From Dysgonamonadaceae bacterium (GTDB lineage Bacteria > Bacteroidota > Bacteroidia > Bacteroidales > Azobacteroidaceae), in NCBI GenBank assembly GCA_031253625.1, contig JAIRVZ010000133.1, positions 1 to 41,467 on the forward strand: a DNA stretch of 41,467 bases. The letters run 5' to 3'. The notes beneath the pieces were generated by a model. The model worked only from the letters and a program-made list of their open reading frames with translations. It made no database searches and was not told the origin of the DNA. A program made the translations under genes and the position numbers. Of the stretch, positions 15,262 through 25,093 are shown in pieces; within the stretch, counting starts at the first letter, position 1; each line of letters opens with the position of its first letter.

Positions 15262-15702
15262 ATGGAAGTCCTATACAATAACCTTTACACACATTTTGTT
15301 TTTACAACACAGGATAGATTCCCTGCTATTACCGAAATTCACCGTGAACGTATTGAAAAATATATCACAGGCATTGTAAACAATCATAAATGTAAGTTGT
15401 ACGCCATATACGCTAATCCTGAGCATATTCATTTCTTAGTTTCACGTACCCCTGCCACAAGTGAAAAAGAGTTAGCCGATTTGATTGCTAAAGCATCCGA
15501 AATATTTATTAATACGAACAAGTTGTGTAAAAGCAAATTTTATTGGCAAACATCGTGTTCAGCGTTTTCAGTTTCGAAAAGAGATATAGATAAAGTATGT
15601 AATTACATTCTAAATCAAGCTGAACATCATAAAAAGCAAACATTTTCAGAGAAATACAATAAATTCATGAAATTTTATCAACAGACTTTATCAGGAAAAT
15701 AA
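15262..15702 (+). CDS. Y1 (HUH) transposase, IS200/RAYT type
   Basis: 146 residues, full length for the family. It opens with a beta strand like other Y1 transposases (LYTHFVFTTQDRFPAI), has the HUH metal-binding pair H55-x-H57 in PEHIHFLVS, the conserved W95 segment FYWQTSCSAFSVS, and the nucleophile Y115 in NYILNQAEHHKKQTF. These enzymes cut single-stranded DNA through a phosphotyrosine link and recognise hairpins. All catalytic residues are intact, so the protein is probably active. It is the only gene between the flanking repeats. Confidence 0.92.
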   Translation: MEVLYNNLYTHFVFTTQDRFPAITEIHRERIEKYITGIVNNHKCKLYAIYANPEHIHFLVSRTPATSEKELADLIAKASEIFINTNKLCKSKFYWQTSCSAFSVSKRDIDKVCNYILNQAEHHKKQTFSEKYNKFMKFYQQTLSGK

Positions 15703-15713
15703 GGGAATAAGGG
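15698..15713 (-). repeat. Inner 16-bp inverted repeat, right copy
   Basis: AATAAGGGAATAAGGG, reverse complement of 15203-15218. It includes the transposase stop codon TAA (15700-15702). Confidence 0.85.
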
Positions 15714-15737
15714 AGGGGGGAGATGTATTCTGCTAAG

Positions 15738-15783
15738 CTACTAAGGTTTCTTTTAAAAATAAGGTTTTTATTCAGTACCTCAA
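15738..15783 (-). repeat. Right arm of 46-bp inverted repeat
   Basis: Exact reverse complement of 15132-15177, lying about 100 bases upstream of menG. It could affect that gene's promoter. Confidence 0.9.
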
Positions 15784-15882
15784 TTTATTATTTCACCTCA
15801 ACAAGTTATATGTTTTTGAAAAATAAAAGTTTGTATCTTTACGCACCCGAATTAATAGGAAATAAGCAAATTAAGTTATTAT

Positions 15883-16575
15883 ATGGCTGAGAAAGAAAAA
15901 GTCAGAGAATTATTCGACGATATTGCCCCTACTTATGATAAATTGAATCACCTTTTATCTTTGAATATTGATAAAATATGGCGCAAAAAAGCTATCAAGC
16001 AACTAAACAAAGAAAAGGTAAAAAAGCTGCTTGATGTGGCTTGCGGAACAGGCGATTTCGCTATAATGGCCTGCAAAAACGGAATCCCTAAAATAGTTGG
16101 TATCGATATTTCAGACAATATGCTGGATGTTGGTAACAAAAAAATAGCAGCATTGGGAATGCAAGAGAAAATTCATTTGCAACAAGGTGATAGTGAAAAT
16201 ATTTGTTTTGAAGAAGAAACTTTTGATGCTGTCACTGTGGCGTTTGGCGTTCGCAATTTTGAACATCTCGACAAAGGATTAAAAGAGATGAACCGAGTAC
16301 TGAAAAAGGGCGGTAAAGTAGTTATACTTGAATTTTCGATGCCGAGTTCTTTTCCAATGAAACAGCTTTATTCTTTTTATTTCAAATATATTTTGCCGAC
16401 AATCGGAGGATTAATTTCTAAAAATAAACAAGCTTATCAGTATCTGCCCGATTCTGTGTCGAAATTTCCTCAAGGAAACAACTTCCTTCAAATTATGCAG
16501 GAATGTGGTTTTCATGATGTCGTTTGCAAAAAACTAACTTTTGGTATCGCGAGTATTTATACAGGAGTTAAATAA
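15883..16575 (+). CDS. menG: Demethylmenaquinone methyltransferase
   Basis: 230 residues of the UbiE/MenG family: N-terminal VRELFDDIAPTYDKLNHLLS signature, class I methyltransferase motif I LDVACGTGDFAI (about 48-59), GIDISDNML, then VAFGVRNFEHLDKGL and a C-terminal block with ASIYTGVK. It transfers a methyl group from SAM to demethylmenaquinone, the last step of menaquinone synthesis, in the cytoplasm or at the membrane. With menA convergent and overlapping by eight bases at the 3' end, the two steps flanking prenylation are encoded together. Also called ubiE; menaquinone is the normal quinone in this phylum, so menG is preferred. Confidence 0.93.
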   Translation: MAEKEKVRELFDDIAPTYDKLNHLLSLNIDKIWRKKAIKQLNKEKVKKLLDVACGTGDFAIMACKNGIPKIVGIDISDNMLDVGNKKIAALGMQEKIHLQQGDSENICFEEETFDAVTVAFGVRNFEHLDKGLKEMNRVLKKGGKVVILEFSMPSSFPMKQLYSFYFKYILPTIGGLISKNKQAYQYLPDSVSKFPQGNNFLQIMQECGFHDVVCKKLTFGIASIYTGVK

Positions 16576-17467
16576 TTTGCGAAATTCCGAAAAGGATAGA
16601 TAATAAAAGTGTCATGAGCGAAAGGTTACGCAATTGAACATCAAGCTTGTGTCCTGAAAAACGAAATATTGCTAATAAGTGCGTCACAAATAATGGAAGT
16701 ATTAGCAAATACATCCAATTCCACAGATTGTTGGCATGAAATATGGAATAGCAAATAAAACAAAGCCAAGCTACTACTACAAGACTGAAATGATAAAGTT
16801 TCGCTTTCTTTTCTCCTATTTTTACGACCAAAGTGTTTTTGCCGCTTGCTTTATCATTTTGCCGGTCACGTATGTTATTGACATTGAGCACTCCTACGCT
16901 TAACAAGCCGATGCCGGAAGCAGGGAGAAAAATTGCCAATTCTATAGAGTGTGTTGCTAAAAAATATACTCCTGCGGTACTTGCCAATCCGAAAAATATA
17001 AATACCGCAATATCTCCTAATCCTTTATAGCCATAATTATTTTCGCCTACTGTGTATTTGATAGCGGCAACGATTGCTAATGCTCCCAAAAACAGCATAA
17101 TCAATCCTTCCAAACAAAAAAACGTGTCAAACGAAAACCAAACCAAAAGCGCACCGGAAATCATCGAAAGTGATACGAATAAAATTATCATCTTTCTAAA
17201 ATCTTTCAAAGATAAGACACCCGACTGCAATGAACGTATCGGCCCCACACGTCCGGCATTATCCGCTCCGTTTTGTGCATCGCCATATTCGTTTGATACA
17301 TTGGAGAGTATTTGCAGAAATACGGTAGTAAACATGGCTAAGACAAAAATACCGATGTTAAAATGACCCGAACTGTAAGCAAGGAAACTTCCTGCCAATA
17401 TTCCAGATATTGAAAGCGGCAATGTACGCAATCTTAAACTTTTAATGTAATATTTCAGCTTGCTCAT
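16568..17467 (-). CDS. menA: 1,4-dihydroxy-2-naphthoate polyprenyltransferase
   Basis: 299 residues, about eight or nine membrane helices, UbiA superfamily. The two aspartate-rich prenyl-diphosphate sites are visible: NVSNEYGDAQNGADN (about 54-68) and NNIRDRQNDKASGKNTL (about 195-211). It joins a polyprenyl chain to 1,4-dihydroxy-2-naphthoate at the cytoplasmic membrane, giving demethylmenaquinone, the substrate of the convergent menG product. The BASS transporter gene is 30 bases upstream on the same strand. The leader contains ATAACTTA twice. Confidence 0.92.
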   Translation of the reverse strand: MSKLKYYIKSLRLRTLPLSISGILAGSFLAYSSGHFNIGIFVLAMFTTVFLQILSNVSNEYGDAQNGADNAGRVGPIRSLQSGVLSLKDFRKMIILFVSLSMISGALLVWFSFDTFFCLEGLIMLFLGALAIVAAIKYTVGENNYGYKGLGDIAVFIFFGLASTAGVYFLATHSIELAIFLPASGIGLLSVGVLNVNNIRDRQNDKASGKNTLVVKIGEKKAKLYHFSLVVVAWLCFICYSIFHANNLWNWMYLLILPLFVTHLLAIFRFSGHKLDVQLRNLSLMTLLLSILFGISQII

Positions 17468-17497
17468 AACTTAATACTTATAACTTAGCACTTACAG

Positions 17498-18346
17498 CTA
17501 TCTTTTACTCATTATTTTTATATACGGTAAAAGAATAATATTCATTAACAATGCGTAGATAATAGCCGGAATGGCGATAACTTCATTGTTGAAAATAAAG
17601 GGACTTGCGGCTATGGCGATTGCTTGAGCAGCATTTTGTATTCCAACCTCAATGATAATGGTTCTTTTTTCTTTTTCTTTCAATTTGGTAATTAACGATA
17701 ACAACCATGCACAGAATAATGCAGAAAGGATGAGCAATGTAATACAAATTCCCAATTTTCCGATATATTGGAATATCGTATCATAATGCTGAATAAAAAA
17801 CACGGTAATAAGAATGAGTAACGCAGGAAAAGCAAATTTACCTAAAGCTTTACTGACTTTTGCTGCTATATCGGGCTTTTTATATTTAAGTAATAATCCC
17901 AAAGCCATTGGTAATAGCATCAATACGATATTTTGAATCATCAATGCTCCGACCGCTAAACGAATAAAAAATGTATGTACACCGACAAATTGCATGGCGA
18001 GTGACATAATAACCGGAGTTGTAAAAAGGGTTAGAATACTACTCAATGCGGTTAAACTTACAGCAAGTGCAATATCTCCTTTGGCAAACATCGAAAAAAT
18101 ATTCGAAGAACTGCCGCTCGGAGAACAGGCTATCAAAATTAAACCGATAAAAAACACGCCTTCCAAATTGAAAGCCCATCCCCAAAGAAAAGCCAACAGC
18201 GGCAAAAGAATAAATTGCCCCGCAAGACCTATTATAATGGGTTTAGGACGTTTTATAAACAATAAAAAATCGTTGAGTCGCAATTCCATTCCCAAATGGA
18301 ACATCAATAATGTTAGAATCGGAAGTACAATAAAAATAGTATTCAT
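17498..18346 (-). CDS. Bile acid:sodium symporter (BASS) family transporter
   Basis: 282 residues, nine or ten hydrophobic helices. Family landmarks are FHLGMELRLNDF near the N-terminus, ACSPSGSSSNIFSMFAKGD (about 74-92) and GIQNAAQAIAIA near residue 235, which line the crossed-helix sodium and substrate sites. The substrate is uncertain, since bacterial BASS members carry diverse organic acids. It lies between a glycosidase-like gene (26 bases upstream) and menA (30 bases downstream), and the short gaps suggest one transcript. Confidence 0.88.
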   Translation of the reverse strand: MNTIFIVLPILTLLMFHLGMELRLNDFLLFIKRPKPIIIGLAGQFILLPLLAFLWGWAFNLEGVFFIGLILIACSPSGSSSNIFSMFAKGDIALAVSLTALSSILTLFTTPVIMSLAMQFVGVHTFFIRLAVGALMIQNIVLMLLPMALGLLLKYKKPDIAAKVSKALGKFAFPALLILITVFFIQHYDTIFQYIGKLGICITLLILSALFCAWLLSLITKLKEKEKRTIIIEVGIQNAAQAIAIAASPFIFNNEVIAIPAIIYALLMNIILLPYIKIMSKR

Positions 18347-18372
18347 ATTACGTTAAAATTCAAAGATTATAT

Positions 18373-20484
18373 TTACGGCATCTGAGATAATCCTTCCCAT
18401 TTCACATTCCAATTGCCATCTTTGGGAAAACCGGGATTAGGGGTTTTACATCCATCCCAGCCGGCACACATCATGGCAATGGCGGTTAATAATCCACCGT
18501 TGCCGGGAAGATAAATGCGCAATCGCTCGTCTTGATAATTGTGTCCGTTGGGTAGATAAGTATTTGTTCTTTTGTCCATTAACAAGGCGTTGACGGCTTT
18601 TTCGGGTTCTCCCAAGCGAGCCGCATTCATGGCAGTCATCGGATAATCCCATCCCCAAGTGTGGTCCCAATTCCAATTGTTCCAAACCCAGTTGAGCGTA
18701 TTTCTCATTGTTTCTTCGTTGAAAAGTTTGGAGTTTGGCAATATTCCGTAAGCACCTAACATGGCCATGTGGTCTGAGTGATACAAAATATTTTGGTAAG
18801 TGTCGGGAGCAGATTCTGCGGCTAAATAAAGTCCGTCTTTTTCGGCCAACGGAGATAATTTTTCTATGAGTGCATCCCATTCAGGCTTGCGAGATTCTCC
18901 GGCTCGCTCTCTCCATTGTTGAGCCAAAGTCATTGCGTAATGCCAGTAAGACAGTTCAAATGGAGGATTTATTGTTTCTACGGGTTTAAGAGTTTCTTGT
19001 GCCGGAATTATTCCTTTCAAAATATAGCGATCGTTTGTTTCGTCATAAACTGCAAATGAATACATAAAATCGGCAGTAGCCTGAATCAGGTCGTAATACT
19101 TATCTATCGTTTCTTGCGAAAGGTTTGTCCGGTAGATTAATTCGGCTAGATATATGATATGAGGCTGCTGCCAAATAAGAAAAGAGCCAATAATCGAAGG
19201 AGATTCCGAGCCGGAAGGGTCTGTCATTTTCATCCAACGAATACCATCATACCCTTGGCGTTCAGCGATTTCTTTGGCCACAGGATAAGCTTTGTGATAC
19301 CAAGAAAGTGTACGCTCTAAAAGTTCCGGCCGTCCCCACAAAGCAAATTGCGCCTGATGCCACCAAATCATTTCCAAATGAAATTTACCGAACCAAGAAT
19401 TGTATGTTAATCCTGTTTCTTGCGGAGGAGTCGAACCTGCACACTGAATGGCTAATAAGTATTGCGATAACACCACCCTGCGTTCAAGTTCTTTGGCACG
19501 TTCATCTTTGCAATCGGAAAAATCAACAGCCGCACCTGTTTCCCAAAAAGAATTCCAATGAGATGAGGCGGTTTTTAATGTTTCTATAAATGTGGGTTGT
19601 GATGCTGTTATTGGCTCGAAATTAAATGAACAACTGAAAGATAATTCATTATCTGTCGATGATAAAACGAAGTAATTCTTTTCTTTTTCAGTTAAAGTAG
19701 CATTGCCTTCCCAATCGATTGTTACATAATAAATGGTTTCGTCTATTTTGCGTTTCAATGTTGCCGATTGTTCATTTTGGCTGATAATAGTTGTGGTGTG
19801 AAGTTCATTTTTTGTCCAATCGCATCCATAATCTACAAACTCTCCCGTAGGATAAGCAAAATGAAATTTAACAGCCGGATTCAATTCTGAAGATATGTGT
19901 GCGCTAATCATATCTTTATCCGGATGACAAGTTGTGTTGATTTCGTATTTTTTGTTGTCAAGCGAGAAATAACTTCGAATAACTCCATTCCACATATCCA
20001 ATTCCTGATTGATATTTTTTATATCCTGTGGTTGTATACTTTTATCTAATTCTAATCCGACGATACCCAGATGCAAACGGTGCGGATTAGCACGAAAGTA
20101 ATGCACTGCATCTTTTTGTCGCTGAGTTCCTTTTTCAATCTGCACGGAATACGGCTCCATACGTCTTCGTCCAAAGTCATATTCGATTAAGGTTTCCTCA
20201 TGTTTGTAATTATTTACGTTGGGAAAACTGTGCCAACCCCATTGTGATTGTGTTCCCAACGGAATACCGGTTTCATATATTTCCGGAAAAGTTTGCAATC
20301 CTGTAAAATCAACTGTTACAGCAAATTCTCCATTGCCGACAGATAACGAAGAAAGAGAATCAATCGACGTAACTTTCGGGTTATTGCGTGTTACTAAAGC
20401 CTCACGATTAATAGGAGTTTCTTTGCTGTTGCATGCAGCTAAAGTTAAGATGCAAAGTAAATAACAGAAACCCTTGAGATTCAT
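18373..20484 (-). CDS. Exported six-hairpin glycosidase-like lipoprotein (GH65/GH95-like)
   Basis: 703 residues. A lipoprotein signal ends in LTLAAC (Cys18). Residues 45-300 form a beta-sandwich N-domain (SLSVGNGEFAVTVDFTGLQ, then SQWGWHSFPN). The C-terminal half is an (alpha/alpha)6 barrel with FHLEMIWWHQAQFALWGRP, WKWDHTWGWDYPMTA-type text (WNWDHTWGWDYPMTAMNAA) and a final YLPGNGGLLTAIAMM strand-loop. The arrangement resembles GH65/GH95 clan enzymes. The exact substrate is unknown; an alpha-linked host or dietary glycan is plausible. It begins 15 bases after proS. Confidence 0.75.
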   Translation of the reverse strand: MNLKGFCYLLCILTLAACNSKETPINREALVTRNNPKVTSIDSLSSLSVGNGEFAVTVDFTGLQTFPEIYETGIPLGTQSQWGWHSFPNVNNYKHEETLIEYDFGRRRMEPYSVQIEKGTQRQKDAVHYFRANPHRLHLGIVGLELDKSIQPQDIKNINQELDMWNGVIRSYFSLDNKKYEINTTCHPDKDMISAHISSELNPAVKFHFAYPTGEFVDYGCDWTKNELHTTTIISQNEQSATLKRKIDETIYYVTIDWEGNATLTEKEKNYFVLSSTDNELSFSCSFNFEPITASQPTFIETLKTASSHWNSFWETGAAVDFSDCKDERAKELERRVVLSQYLLAIQCAGSTPPQETGLTYNSWFGKFHLEMIWWHQAQFALWGRPELLERTLSWYHKAYPVAKEIAERQGYDGIRWMKMTDPSGSESPSIIGSFLIWQQPHIIYLAELIYRTNLSQETIDKYYDLIQATADFMYSFAVYDETNDRYILKGIIPAQETLKPVETINPPFELSYWHYAMTLAQQWRERAGESRKPEWDALIEKLSPLAEKDGLYLAAESAPDTYQNILYHSDHMAMLGAYGILPNSKLFNEETMRNTLNWVWNNWNWDHTWGWDYPMTAMNAARLGEPEKAVNALLMDKRTNTYLPNGHNYQDERLRIYLPGNGGLLTAIAMMCAGWDGCKTPNPGFPKDGNWNVKWEGLSQMP

Positions 20485-20499
20485 TGTTCTTTTGAAACT

Positions 20500-21981
20500 T
20501 CAATACGATCTGGCAAATAAAACTCGTTGAGCAGACGTTTTGCCTGTAACCATACATTTACCCGGTGTTTTATCTCCTTCCAATGGAATACACCGTATAG
20601 TTGCTTTTGTATCTTCCTTGATTTTTTCTTCTGTTTCGGAAGTGCCGTCCCAATGCGCATAAATAAAGCCGCCTTCTTCGATTTTTTCTTTGAATTCTTC
20701 GTAAGAATCTACACAAATTGTTTTCGATTCGCGCAACTTGAATGCTTTCTGATAGATGTTGTTTTGTATTTCATCCAACAAGTTGGTAATATATATTTCG
20801 ATGTTATCACAACTTACGGTTTCTTTGGTGAGGGTATCTCTACGAGCAACTTCTATGGTATTGTTATCCAAATCACGGCCACCCATCGCCAAACGAACGG
20901 GAACACCTTTGAGTTCATATTCGGCAAATTTCCAACCAGGTTTTTTATTTTCGGCATTGTCGTATTTAACGCTGACACCCATTCTTTTCAACTTGCAAAC
21001 AATTTCTTCAACTTTTTCGTTAATTTGCGATAATTGTTCTTCGTTTTTATAGATAGGAACGATAACAACCTGATATGGCGCTATTTTTGGGGGCAATACC
21101 AATCCGTTATCATCTGAATGTGTCATAATTAATGCTCCGATAAGGCGCGTTGTAACCCCCCATGAAGTAGCCCAAACATACTCCTGTTTGTTTTCTTGAT
21201 TTACAAAAGTTACATCAAAAGCTTTTGCGAAATTTTGACCCAAAAAGTGCGAAGTTCCTGCCTGTAATGCCTTTCCGTCTTGCATCATAGCCTCAAATGT
21301 ATAGGTATTCAAAGCTCCGGGAAATTTTTCGCTTTCCGTCTTATCGCCTTTGATGACCGGTATTGATAAGTAATTTTCGGCAAAATTGACATAAAGATTC
21401 AACATGCGGATTGCTTCTTCTTGTGCTTCTTCTTTTGTTGCGTGGGCGGTATGTCCCTCTTGCCAAAGGAATTCTGCTGTGCGCAGGAATAAGCGTGTAC
21501 GCATTTCCCAACGAACCACATTGGCCCATTGATTGCAAAGAATCGGCAAGTCGCGGTAAGATTGAATCCAGTTGCGATAAGTACTCCAGATAATCGTTTC
21601 GGAAGTAGGGCGTACAATTAATTCTTCTTCTAATTTGGCTTCCGGATCGACAACAACACCTTTTCCGTTGGGATCATTTTTCAAGCGGTAGTGCGTTACA
21701 ACGGCACATTCTTTGGCAAAACCTTCCACATGGTCGGCCTCTTTGCTCAAAAATGATTTGGGAATGAATAAGGGGAAATAAGCGTTCACGTGCCCGGTTT
21801 CCTTAAACATATCATCTAAATAGCGTTGCATTTTTTCCCAAATAGCGTAGCCATAAGGTTTGATAACCATACAACCGCGAACGGCAGAGTTTTCCGCTAA
21901 ATCGGCTTTAATTACTAAGTCGTTATACCATTGAGAGTAGTTTTCACTTCTTGGAGTCAGTTCTTTTATTTCTTTTGCCAT
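20500..21981 (-). CDS. proS: Prolyl-tRNA synthetase, archaeal/eukaryotic-like type
   Basis: 493 residues, the short ProRS type without the bacterial editing insertion. Motif 2 is seen around [15 protein letters not shown] and [12 protein letters not shown], motif 3 around [18 protein letters not shown], followed by the anticodon-binding domain ([11 protein letters not shown]) and a C-terminal zinc-ribbon-like domain ([20 protein letters not shown]). It charges tRNA-Pro with proline in the cytoplasm. This type is normal in Bacteroidota. The start ATG overlaps the glmM stop by one base (TAATG), indicating translational coupling. Confidence 0.95.
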   Translation of the reverse strand: MAKEIKELTPRSENYSQWYNDLVIKADLAENSAVRGCMVIKPYGYAIWEKMQRYLDDMFKETGHVNAYFPLFIPKSFLSKEADHVEGFAKECAVVTHYRLKNDPNGKGVVVDPEAKLEEELIVRPTSETIIWSTYRNWIQSYRDLPILCNQWANVVRWEMRTRLFLRTAEFLWQEGHTAHATKEEAQEEAIRMLNLYVNFAENYLSIPVIKGDKTESEKFPGALNTYTFEAMMQDGKALQAGTSHFLGQNFAKAFDVTFVNQENKQEYVWATSWGVTTRLIGALIMTHSDDNGLVLPPKIAPYQVVIVPIYKNEEQLSQINEKVEEIVCKLKRMGVSVKYDNAENKKPGWKFAEYELKGVPVRLAMGGRDLDNNTIEVARRDTLTKETVSCDNIEIYITNLLDEIQNNIYQKAFKLRESKTICVDSYEEFKEKIEEGGFIYAHWDGTSETEEKIKEDTKATIRCIPLEGDKTPGKCMVTGKTSAQRVLFARSY

Positions 21982-23357
21982 TATTGTAATACTTTCTTTA
22001 TTTCTGCTGCTAATGCTTCTGCCTCTTGCATGGTTGGAGCCTCTGTGTAAATCCGGATAATCGGCTCAGTGTTGGATTTGCGCAAATGCACCCATTTGTC
22101 GGGAAAATCGATTTTCACACCGTCAATATCATTAATCGGATATTGGGCATACTTTTTCTTTACTTCCAACAGTATCGCGTCGATATTTGTTTCGGGTGTT
22201 AATTCTACTTTTTGTTTAGCCATGTAGTAATTAGGGTAAGAGGCACGCAATTCGCTTACTTTTTTACCCGATTTGGCCAATTGAGTCAGGAATAAGGCGA
22301 TGCCAACCAAAGCGTCTCTGCCGTAATGGCTTGCGGGATAGATAATTCCGCCGTTTCCTTCTCCACCGATAATGGCGTTTGTAGCTTTCATTTTTTCTAC
22401 TACGTTTACTTCTCCTACGGCAGCAGCCTCGTAATTTCCGTTGTGTTTTTGGGTTACATCACGCAATGCACGAGTAGAACTCAGGTTTGAAACCGTATTG
22501 CCCGGCGTGTATTGAAGTATATAATCAGCGATTGAAACCAATGTGTATTCTTCTCCGAACGTGCTTCCGTCTTCGCAAATGATTGCCAAACGGTCTACAT
22601 CGGGGTCTACTACAAAACCGACATCAGCTTTGGCCGTTTTCATTAACTCGGAGATTTCTGTTAAATGTTCCGGAAGTGGTTCCGGATTGTGAGCGAAAAT
22701 TCCGGTAGGTTCGCAATTGATTCCGTATATATTTTCAACGCCCAAAGCATTTAATAAAGCCGGAATGGCAACGCCTCCAACTGAATTTACACAGTCAATA
22801 GCAACTGTAAAATTGGCTTTGCGTATGGCTTCTACATCTACTAATTTCAGATTGAGAACGTGTTCGATATGTTTTTGCGTGTAAGAATCGTCTGTCGTTA
22901 CATGACCTAAACCGTCTACATCAATGAAATTGAAATCTTCAGCTTCAGCTATTTTCAGGATTTCGTTTCCTTCGGCTGCATTCAGGAATTCGCCTTTTTC
23001 GTTCAATAATTTCAGGGCATTCCATTGTTTGGGATTATGACTTGCGGTAAGGATGATTCCACCGGCAGCTTTTTCCATGGTAACAGCAACTTCGGTCGTG
23101 GGAGTTGTAGCAAAATCAATATCTACTACATCGAATCCCATTCCGGTTAATGTGCCGATAACTAAGTTTTTTACCATTTCTCCCGATAAACGGGCATCAC
23201 GGCCTACAATAATTTTATTGGAAGAAGATTGTTTTTTCGAGCGAATTAAAGTTGCATAAGCAGCCGTAAATTTCACTATATCAAGAGGAGTTAATCCCTC
23301 TCCGGTTTTTCCACCTATAGTACCCCGAATTCCGGAGATAGATTTAATCAGTGACAT
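21981..23357 (-). CDS. glmM: Phosphoglucosamine mutase
   Basis: 458 residues of the alpha-D-phosphohexomutase superfamily: catalytic Ser106 in TASHNP, metal-binding D251, D253 and D255 in [11 protein letters not shown], sugar loop GEGNGG (near 335) and phosphate loop [12 protein letters not shown] near the end. It interconverts glucosamine-6-phosphate and glucosamine-1-phosphate for UDP-GlcNAc and so for peptidoglycan. The sugar loop differs from the classical GEQSGH of E. coli GlmM, so phosphomannomutase or phosphoglucomutase activity remains possible; the neighbourhood (DUF4827, rpe, nrnA) is the usual Bacteroidales glmM context as I recall it. Confidence 0.85.
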   Translation of the reverse strand: MSLIKSISGIRGTIGGKTGEGLTPLDIVKFTAAYATLIRSKKQSSSNKIIVGRDARLSGEMVKNLVIGTLTGMGFDVVDIDFATTPTTEVAVTMEKAAGGIILTASHNPKQWNALKLLNEKGEFLNAAEGNEILKIAEAEDFNFIDVDGLGHVTTDDSYTQKHIEHVLNLKLVDVEAIRKANFTVAIDCVNSVGGVAIPALLNALGVENIYGINCEPTGIFAHNPEPLPEHLTEISELMKTAKADVGFVVDPDVDRLAIICEDGSTFGEEYTLVSIADYILQYTPGNTVSNLSSTRALRDVTQKHNGNYEAAAVGEVNVVEKMKATNAIIGGEGNGGIIYPASHYGRDALVGIALFLTQLAKSGKKVSELRASYPNYYMAKQKVELTPETNIDAILLEVKKKYAQYPINDIDGVKIDFPDKWVHLRKSNTEPIIRIYTEAPTMQEAEALAAEIKKVLQ

Positions 23358-23369
23358 AATATATTTTGT

Positions 23370-23891
23370 TTATTTGAATCGATAATAAAGATTTTCATAA
23401 AATATAGGCTCAAAAGAAGTTTGCGCAGCAGATTGTCGAAGACCGGAAGGTATAATCAAATTCACTCTTGCTCTATCACTTACAAGACTCAGTCCGATTG
23501 CCCATCCTTCAACAGAGTACGAATCAGGCCTCCCATAACGGAATATAACTTCGGCATCTCCTGCCCACGTATTGCCGGGCCTTTTTTCAGACTCGCTTTT
23601 AAAATAGAATACACTATCATAGCGAACTATCACCTCTTCTTTACCATATCTTGCTTTAGTACCGTTTCCCGAGTCGATAACATTGATATACAATCCTTCT
23701 TTGGTTCTGTAATATACGTTTTTGTTATACATTTCGGTACGCTCACCTAGTTTAAAATCATTTTCAGTAATAAATCGGTCAATCGCTTTTCTTTCTTCTC
23801 TCAGTAACTCTTGAGCAGTTTTTGTCTTGCTGCATGCAAAAAACATTGATGCGGCAAAAAATATCGAAACAAATAGAAATAATTTATTCAT
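23370..23891 (-). CDS. DUF4827 family lipoprotein (FKBP-like)
   Basis: 173 residues: lipoprotein signal peptide ending FFAC (Cys20), then an amphipathic helix (ELLREERKAIDRFITEND) and a beta-rich domain with EEVIVRYDSVFYF and GWAIGLSLVSDRARVNLIIP-like segments (quoted to IIP), which resemble FKBP peptidyl-prolyl isomerase strands. DUF4827 proteins are confined to Bacteroidota and sit upstream of glmM, here by 12 bases. A -7 box TAACTTTG (minus strand, plus 23918-23925) lies 27 bases above the start. Isomerase activity is not established. Confidence 0.75.
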   Translation of the reverse strand: MNKLFLFVSIFFAASMFFACSKTKTAQELLREERKAIDRFITENDFKLGERTEMYNKNVYYRTKEGLYINVIDSGNGTKARYGKEEVIVRYDSVFYFKSESEKRPGNTWAGDAEVIFRYGRPDSYSVEGWAIGLSLVSDRARVNLIIPSGLRQSAAQTSFEPIFYENLYYRFK

Positions 23892-23917
23892 GTTATAAAA
23901 TTTACATTAAGCGGGGA

Positions 23918-23925
23918 CAAAGTTA
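23918..23925 (-). promoter_or_regulatory. -7 promoter box upstream of DUF4827-glmM-proS
   Basis: TAACTTTG on the minus strand fits TAnnTTTG exactly. A clear -33 TTTG at the right spacing is not seen. Confidence 0.4.
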
Positions 23926-23979
23926 ATTAAAGTCTTGCAAACAAATGTTTTTTAAAACGCTAAGTTCGACGAGATTTCC

Positions 23980-25011
23980 TTAATTTTTCAAAAGAAGTTT
24001 TTGATATTCGGGCAATACTTTTTCAAAATGCTTGATTGCATTGTCGAAAGAACCGAAATATTCACCTCCTGCAGCGTTTAAATGACCACCTCCGTTGAAA
24101 CGTTCGGTAGCGAATTGATTACATGGAAAGTCTCCTTTCGAGCGGAGCGATATTTTCACAAAGCCTTTATCTTCCTTAATTAAAGCCGAAAAGACAATTT
24201 CATCAGAAACCAACGGTATGTTTACAAATCCTTCGGTATCACCTTTTTTGAAGTTGAATTTATCCAATTCTTTTTGCGATAGAGTTATCAGTGAAGTTTT
24301 ATATTCGGGGAAAATCTTCATTTTTTCATACATAACGTAGCCTTGTAATCTCAATCGGTCGATGCTGGATGTGTTATATACTAAAGCATAGATTTTATCT
24401 TTATTGATGCCTTTTTTTATCAATTCTCCGATGATATAGTATATTTCCGAATTGTTAGAATTATAAGTGAATGCACCTGTGTCGGTCATCATTCCGGTAT
24501 ATATACATTCGGCACACTTTTTATTGATGTCTTCAAAAAAACCCATCCGGCAAATGAGACGGAAAATCATTTCGCTTGTAGATGAAATTTGAGGATATGA
24601 CATAGTTACATTGCAGAAAATTTCCGGAGACAAATGATGGTCAATCATCACTTTTTTTGCCTTGGATTGTGTTACTAAAGGTCCCAATTTTTCTATTCGT
24701 TTCAGGACATTGAAATCTAAACAGAAAATGAGTTCTGCTGCGGCTATTGTTTCTTCTGCGATTTGCGGATTTTTTTCGTGAATAATGATGTCGTTCGCTC
24801 CTTTCATCCACCTCAAAAACTCAGGAAATTCATTGGGAACAATCACATTGACCTGCTTATCCATTTCTAACAAGAAATGATAAAGTGCTAAAGACGAACC
24901 AATTGCATCGCCATCCGGTGATATATGTGTAACGATTACGATTTGCTCTACGTAACCGATGTATTTTTTCGCCTTCTGAATTTCAGCTTCATCAATAATT
25001 TTTGTAATCAT
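23980..25011 (-). CDS. nrnA: DHH-family phosphoesterase NrnA-like (nanoRNase / pAp phosphatase)
   Basis: 343 residues. DHH domain motifs: VVTHISPDGDAIGSSLALYH (about 26-45), CLDFNVLKRIEKL, MIDHHL and YTGMMTDTGAFTYNS. The C-terminal DHHA1 domain ends with FNGGGHLNAAGGEY. Enzymes of this type degrade short oligoribonucleotides and dephosphorylate 3'-phosphoadenosine 5'-phosphate using Mn2+. It follows comEC by 82 bases on the same strand. Confidence 0.9.
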   Translation of the reverse strand: MITKIIDEAEIQKAKKYIGYVEQIVIVTHISPDGDAIGSSLALYHFLLEMDKQVNVIVPNEFPEFLRWMKGANDIIIHEKNPQIAEETIAAAELIFCLDFNVLKRIEKLGPLVTQSKAKKVMIDHHLSPEIFCNVTMSYPQISSTSEMIFRLICRMGFFEDINKKCAECIYTGMMTDTGAFTYNSNNSEIYYIIGELIKKGINKDKIYALVYNTSSIDRLRLQGYVMYEKMKIFPEYKTSLITLSQKELDKFNFKKGDTEGFVNIPLVSDEIVFSALIKEDKGFVKISLRSKGDFPCNQFATERFNGGGHLNAAGGEYFGSFDNAIKHFEKVLPEYQKLLLKN

Positions 25012-25093
25012 ATTTAATTCTGTTTTACAACAATTTTATAGAATTTCGAATAATATAAAAGCCATGCTGCGTAGCGGTCGGAGCTAAACGGCC

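Larger units (their letters stand above)
15122..15793. mobile_element. IS200/RAYT-like element with long terminal inverted repeats
   Basis: A Y1-type transposase gene is bracketed by inverted repeats. A perfect 46-bp pair lies at 15132-15177 and 15738-15783, extending with one mismatch to about 15122 and 15793. An inner 16-bp pair lies at 15203-15218 and 15698-15713, the latter overlapping the transposase stop. Each long arm has TAAGGTTT twice, 18 bases apart on the right arm. Typical IS200/IS605 elements have short subterminal hairpins instead, so this arrangement is closer to a REP-associated transposase between inverted REPs. Confidence 0.7.

Noticed and set aside
15122..15793. CRISPR array
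   Set aside because: The repeats are a single inverted pair with a gene between, not regularly spaced direct repeats.
21399..21617. Overlapping frames within proS
   Set aside because: These are shadows of a well-supported tRNA synthetase.
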